A DNA stretch of 5,323 nt from an uncultured Eubacteriales bacterium (GTDB taxonomy: Bacteria > Bacillota > Clostridia > Oscillospirales > Acutalibacteraceae): NCBI GenBank assembly GCA_934408795.1, contig CAKRVQ010000092.1, positions 1-5,323 on the forward strand, written 5' to 3'. Every line of letters begins with the position of its first letter. Positions within the stretch are counted from its first letter, which is position 1. The notes under the pieces are model-generated. The model was given only the letters and a program-made list of their open reading frames with translations, was not told the DNA's origin and made no database searches. Below, piece by piece: positions 4,250 through 5,323 of the stretch. The position numbers were made by a program, and so were the translations under genes.

Positions 4250-5158
4250 ATGAAGATCGCCGTAATAGGTGCGGGCGCAATGGGATGCCTTTACGCCTGT
4301 ATGCTTTCCGAAAAAAATCAGGTCACACTGTATGACATCAGCCGTGACACCGTCGATGCGATAAACAGCAACGGAATCGTTATGCGCTCGCCCGACGGAA
4401 GCGAATCCGTTTTCAAGGTGCCCGCAAGATCCGATGACGGAGGAGAAACTGCCGAGCTTGTTATACTTTTCGTCAAGGATACCGCCAGCAGGGCGGCGCT
4501 TAAGGGTTACCGTCGGCTCATCTCGGACTCTTCATTGTTGTTATCACTTCAGAACGGAATGGGCAACGAGGAGATAATGGAAGAGTTTGCCGACAGAAGC
4601 AATATATTTCTCGGCACCACAAAGCATAACTGCGTGAGCCTCGCGCCCGGGGTCATATATCACTCGGGCTCGGGTATCACCCATATCGGCTCACCCTCGG
4701 GAAGCAAAGGTGCCTCCGTTATCGGAGACTGCTTCAGATCATCCGGGATCGAGACCGAAGAATGCGAAGATGTCAAACGCCTTTTATGGGAAAAGCTTTT
4801 TGTCAATATGACGATCAATCCGATAACCGCCGTTCTCGGTACAAAGATATCCCTGATCGCCGAAAGCGATCCCGCAAAGCAGCTTGCAAGGGCTCTCATA
4901 GATGAAGCGGTCGCGGTAGCCGAACGCGACGGCGAAGTGTTTGACGCGGACGAAGTATTCGGCGGACTGATCTCCACCGCCCGAGCGCTTTCAAGCGGTA
5001 CCGCTTCGATGTGTCAGGATATAGAACACGGCAGGCGCACCGAGATCGACTTTATAAACGGCGCCGTCGTAAGGCTCGGCGAAAAATACGGTGTTCCGGC
5101 ACCCACACACAAGGCAATATGCCTTATGGTAAAGGCCAAAGAATCTTTATCGCGCTGA
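4250..5158 (+). CDS. panE: 2-dehydropantoate 2-reductase family protein (ketopantoate reductase)
   Basis: Family role: NADPH-dependent reduction of ketopantoate to pantoate in pantothenate/CoA synthesis, in the cytoplasm. It has 302 residues, the normal size. The N-terminal Rossmann fold opens MKIAVIGAGAMG (1-12). FVKDT (74-78; Lys76) and LQNGMGNEE (100-108; Asn102) match the substrate/cofactor-site residues of E. coli PanE (Lys72, Asn98). The C-terminal helical domain has LWEKLFVNMTINPITAVLG (179-197), with Lys182 at the catalytic lysine position, and RRTEIDFINGAVVRLGEKYG (262-281), with Glu265 at the conserved glutamate. All key residues are present. The ATG at 4250 is preferred: AGGTGA (4239-4244), overlapping the ilvE stop, gives 5-base spacing; a GTG at 4241 in the same frame is less likely. 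Some PanE-family enzymes reduce branched-chain 2-keto acids to hydroxy acids, so substrate is not certain. It follows ilvE in an apparent operon. Confidence 0.9.
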   Translation: MKIAVIGAGAMGCLYACMLSEKNQVTLYDISRDTVDAINSNGIVMRSPDGSESVFKVPARSDDGGETAELVILFVKDTASRAALKGYRRLISDSSLLLSLQNGMGNEEIMEEFADRSNIFLGTTKHNCVSLAPGVIYHSGSGITHIGSPSGSKGASVIGDCFRSSGIETEECEDVKRLLWEKLFVNMTINPITAVLGTKISLIAESDPAKQLARALIDEAVAVAERDGEVFDADEVFGGLISTARALSSGTASMCQDIEHGRRTEIDFINGAVVRLGEKYGVPAPTHKAICLMVKAKESLSR

Positions 5159-5323
5159 CTCCCCTTCTTCACCCGACACCTCATTCCTCGCCTCTCCCTC
5201 TCAACTCGCCTGCTCCTCACGGCGGTGACGGGAGTGTGACAGGCACGGGCATACCGTTCACATATGCCGACTGTTGTCGGCAGGCGTACATGGCGGATGT
5301 GAGCGGGGTGAAGGCAAAACAGT
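5159..5323. other. Intergenic region after panE, no gene seen
   Basis: Bases 5159-5220 are strongly pyrimidine-rich on the plus strand (purines are about one in five). A perfect hairpin, TGCCGAC, loop TGTT, GTCGGCA (5265-5282), follows, without a T-tract. It may belong to the leader of a gene beyond the window. No clear terminator for ilvE-panE and no convincing promoter or coding start was found before the edge. Confidence 0.45.

Noticed and set aside
4660..5220. Minus-strand frames opposite panE and its 3' flank
   Set aside because: They are Ser/Pro/Arg-rich antisense shadows of panE without start signals.

Overview
The window looks like chromosomal DNA of a Gram-positive anaerobe of the Clostridia, with moderate to high GC (an Oscillospiraceae/Ruminococcaceae-like bacterium is my best guess). 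The reasons are strong AGGAGG-type ribosome binding sites, consensus sigma-A promoters, U-tailed intrinsic terminators, a T-box leader on an aminoacyl-tRNA synthetase gene and a manganese riboswitch on mntP. No mobile element, CRISPR array, tRNA or rRNA was seen.

Layout. (1) Bases 1-192 carry no gene I can support, only a leader region. (2) 193-342 (+) encodes a 49-residue Cys/Gly/Asn-rich peptide with one membrane segment and a three-fold heptapeptide repeat; its function is unknown. (3) A bidirectional terminator at 362-405 separates it from the convergent gene mntP (517-1092, -), a manganese efflux pump. (4) mntP is preceded on the minus strand by a yybP-ykoY (Mn2+) riboswitch with a terminator expression platform (about 1104-1330) and a sigma-A promoter (1338-1366). 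(5) Back to back with that promoter, a plus-strand promoter (1375-1408) drives a serine T-box leader (about 1412-1663, specifier UCC) and serS (1681-2970), seryl-tRNA synthetase. (6) 2971-3239 holds a full-consensus promoter, a terminator-like hairpin and further hairpins, with no gene. (7) ilvE (3240-4244, branched-chain aminotransferase) and a panE-like gene (4250-5158, 2-dehydropantoate 2-reductase family) lie 5 bases apart and probably form an operon. (8) 5159-5323 holds no gene: a pyrimidine-rich stretch, then a small perfect hairpin near the edge.

How the parts fit. The mntP/serS intergenic region is controlled by RNA on both sides: excess Mn2+ should allow readthrough into mntP, and uncharged tRNA-Ser should allow readthrough into serS. 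The ilvE-panE pair is linked by 2-ketoisovalerate, which the aminotransferase exchanges with valine and which is one step (PanB) from the ketopantoate reduced by PanE. The least explained elements are the small Cys-rich peptide, the repeat-filled arm inside the Mn2+ riboswitch, the promoter-plus-hairpin just behind serS, and the unusual motif 2 and 3 sequences of the SerRS.
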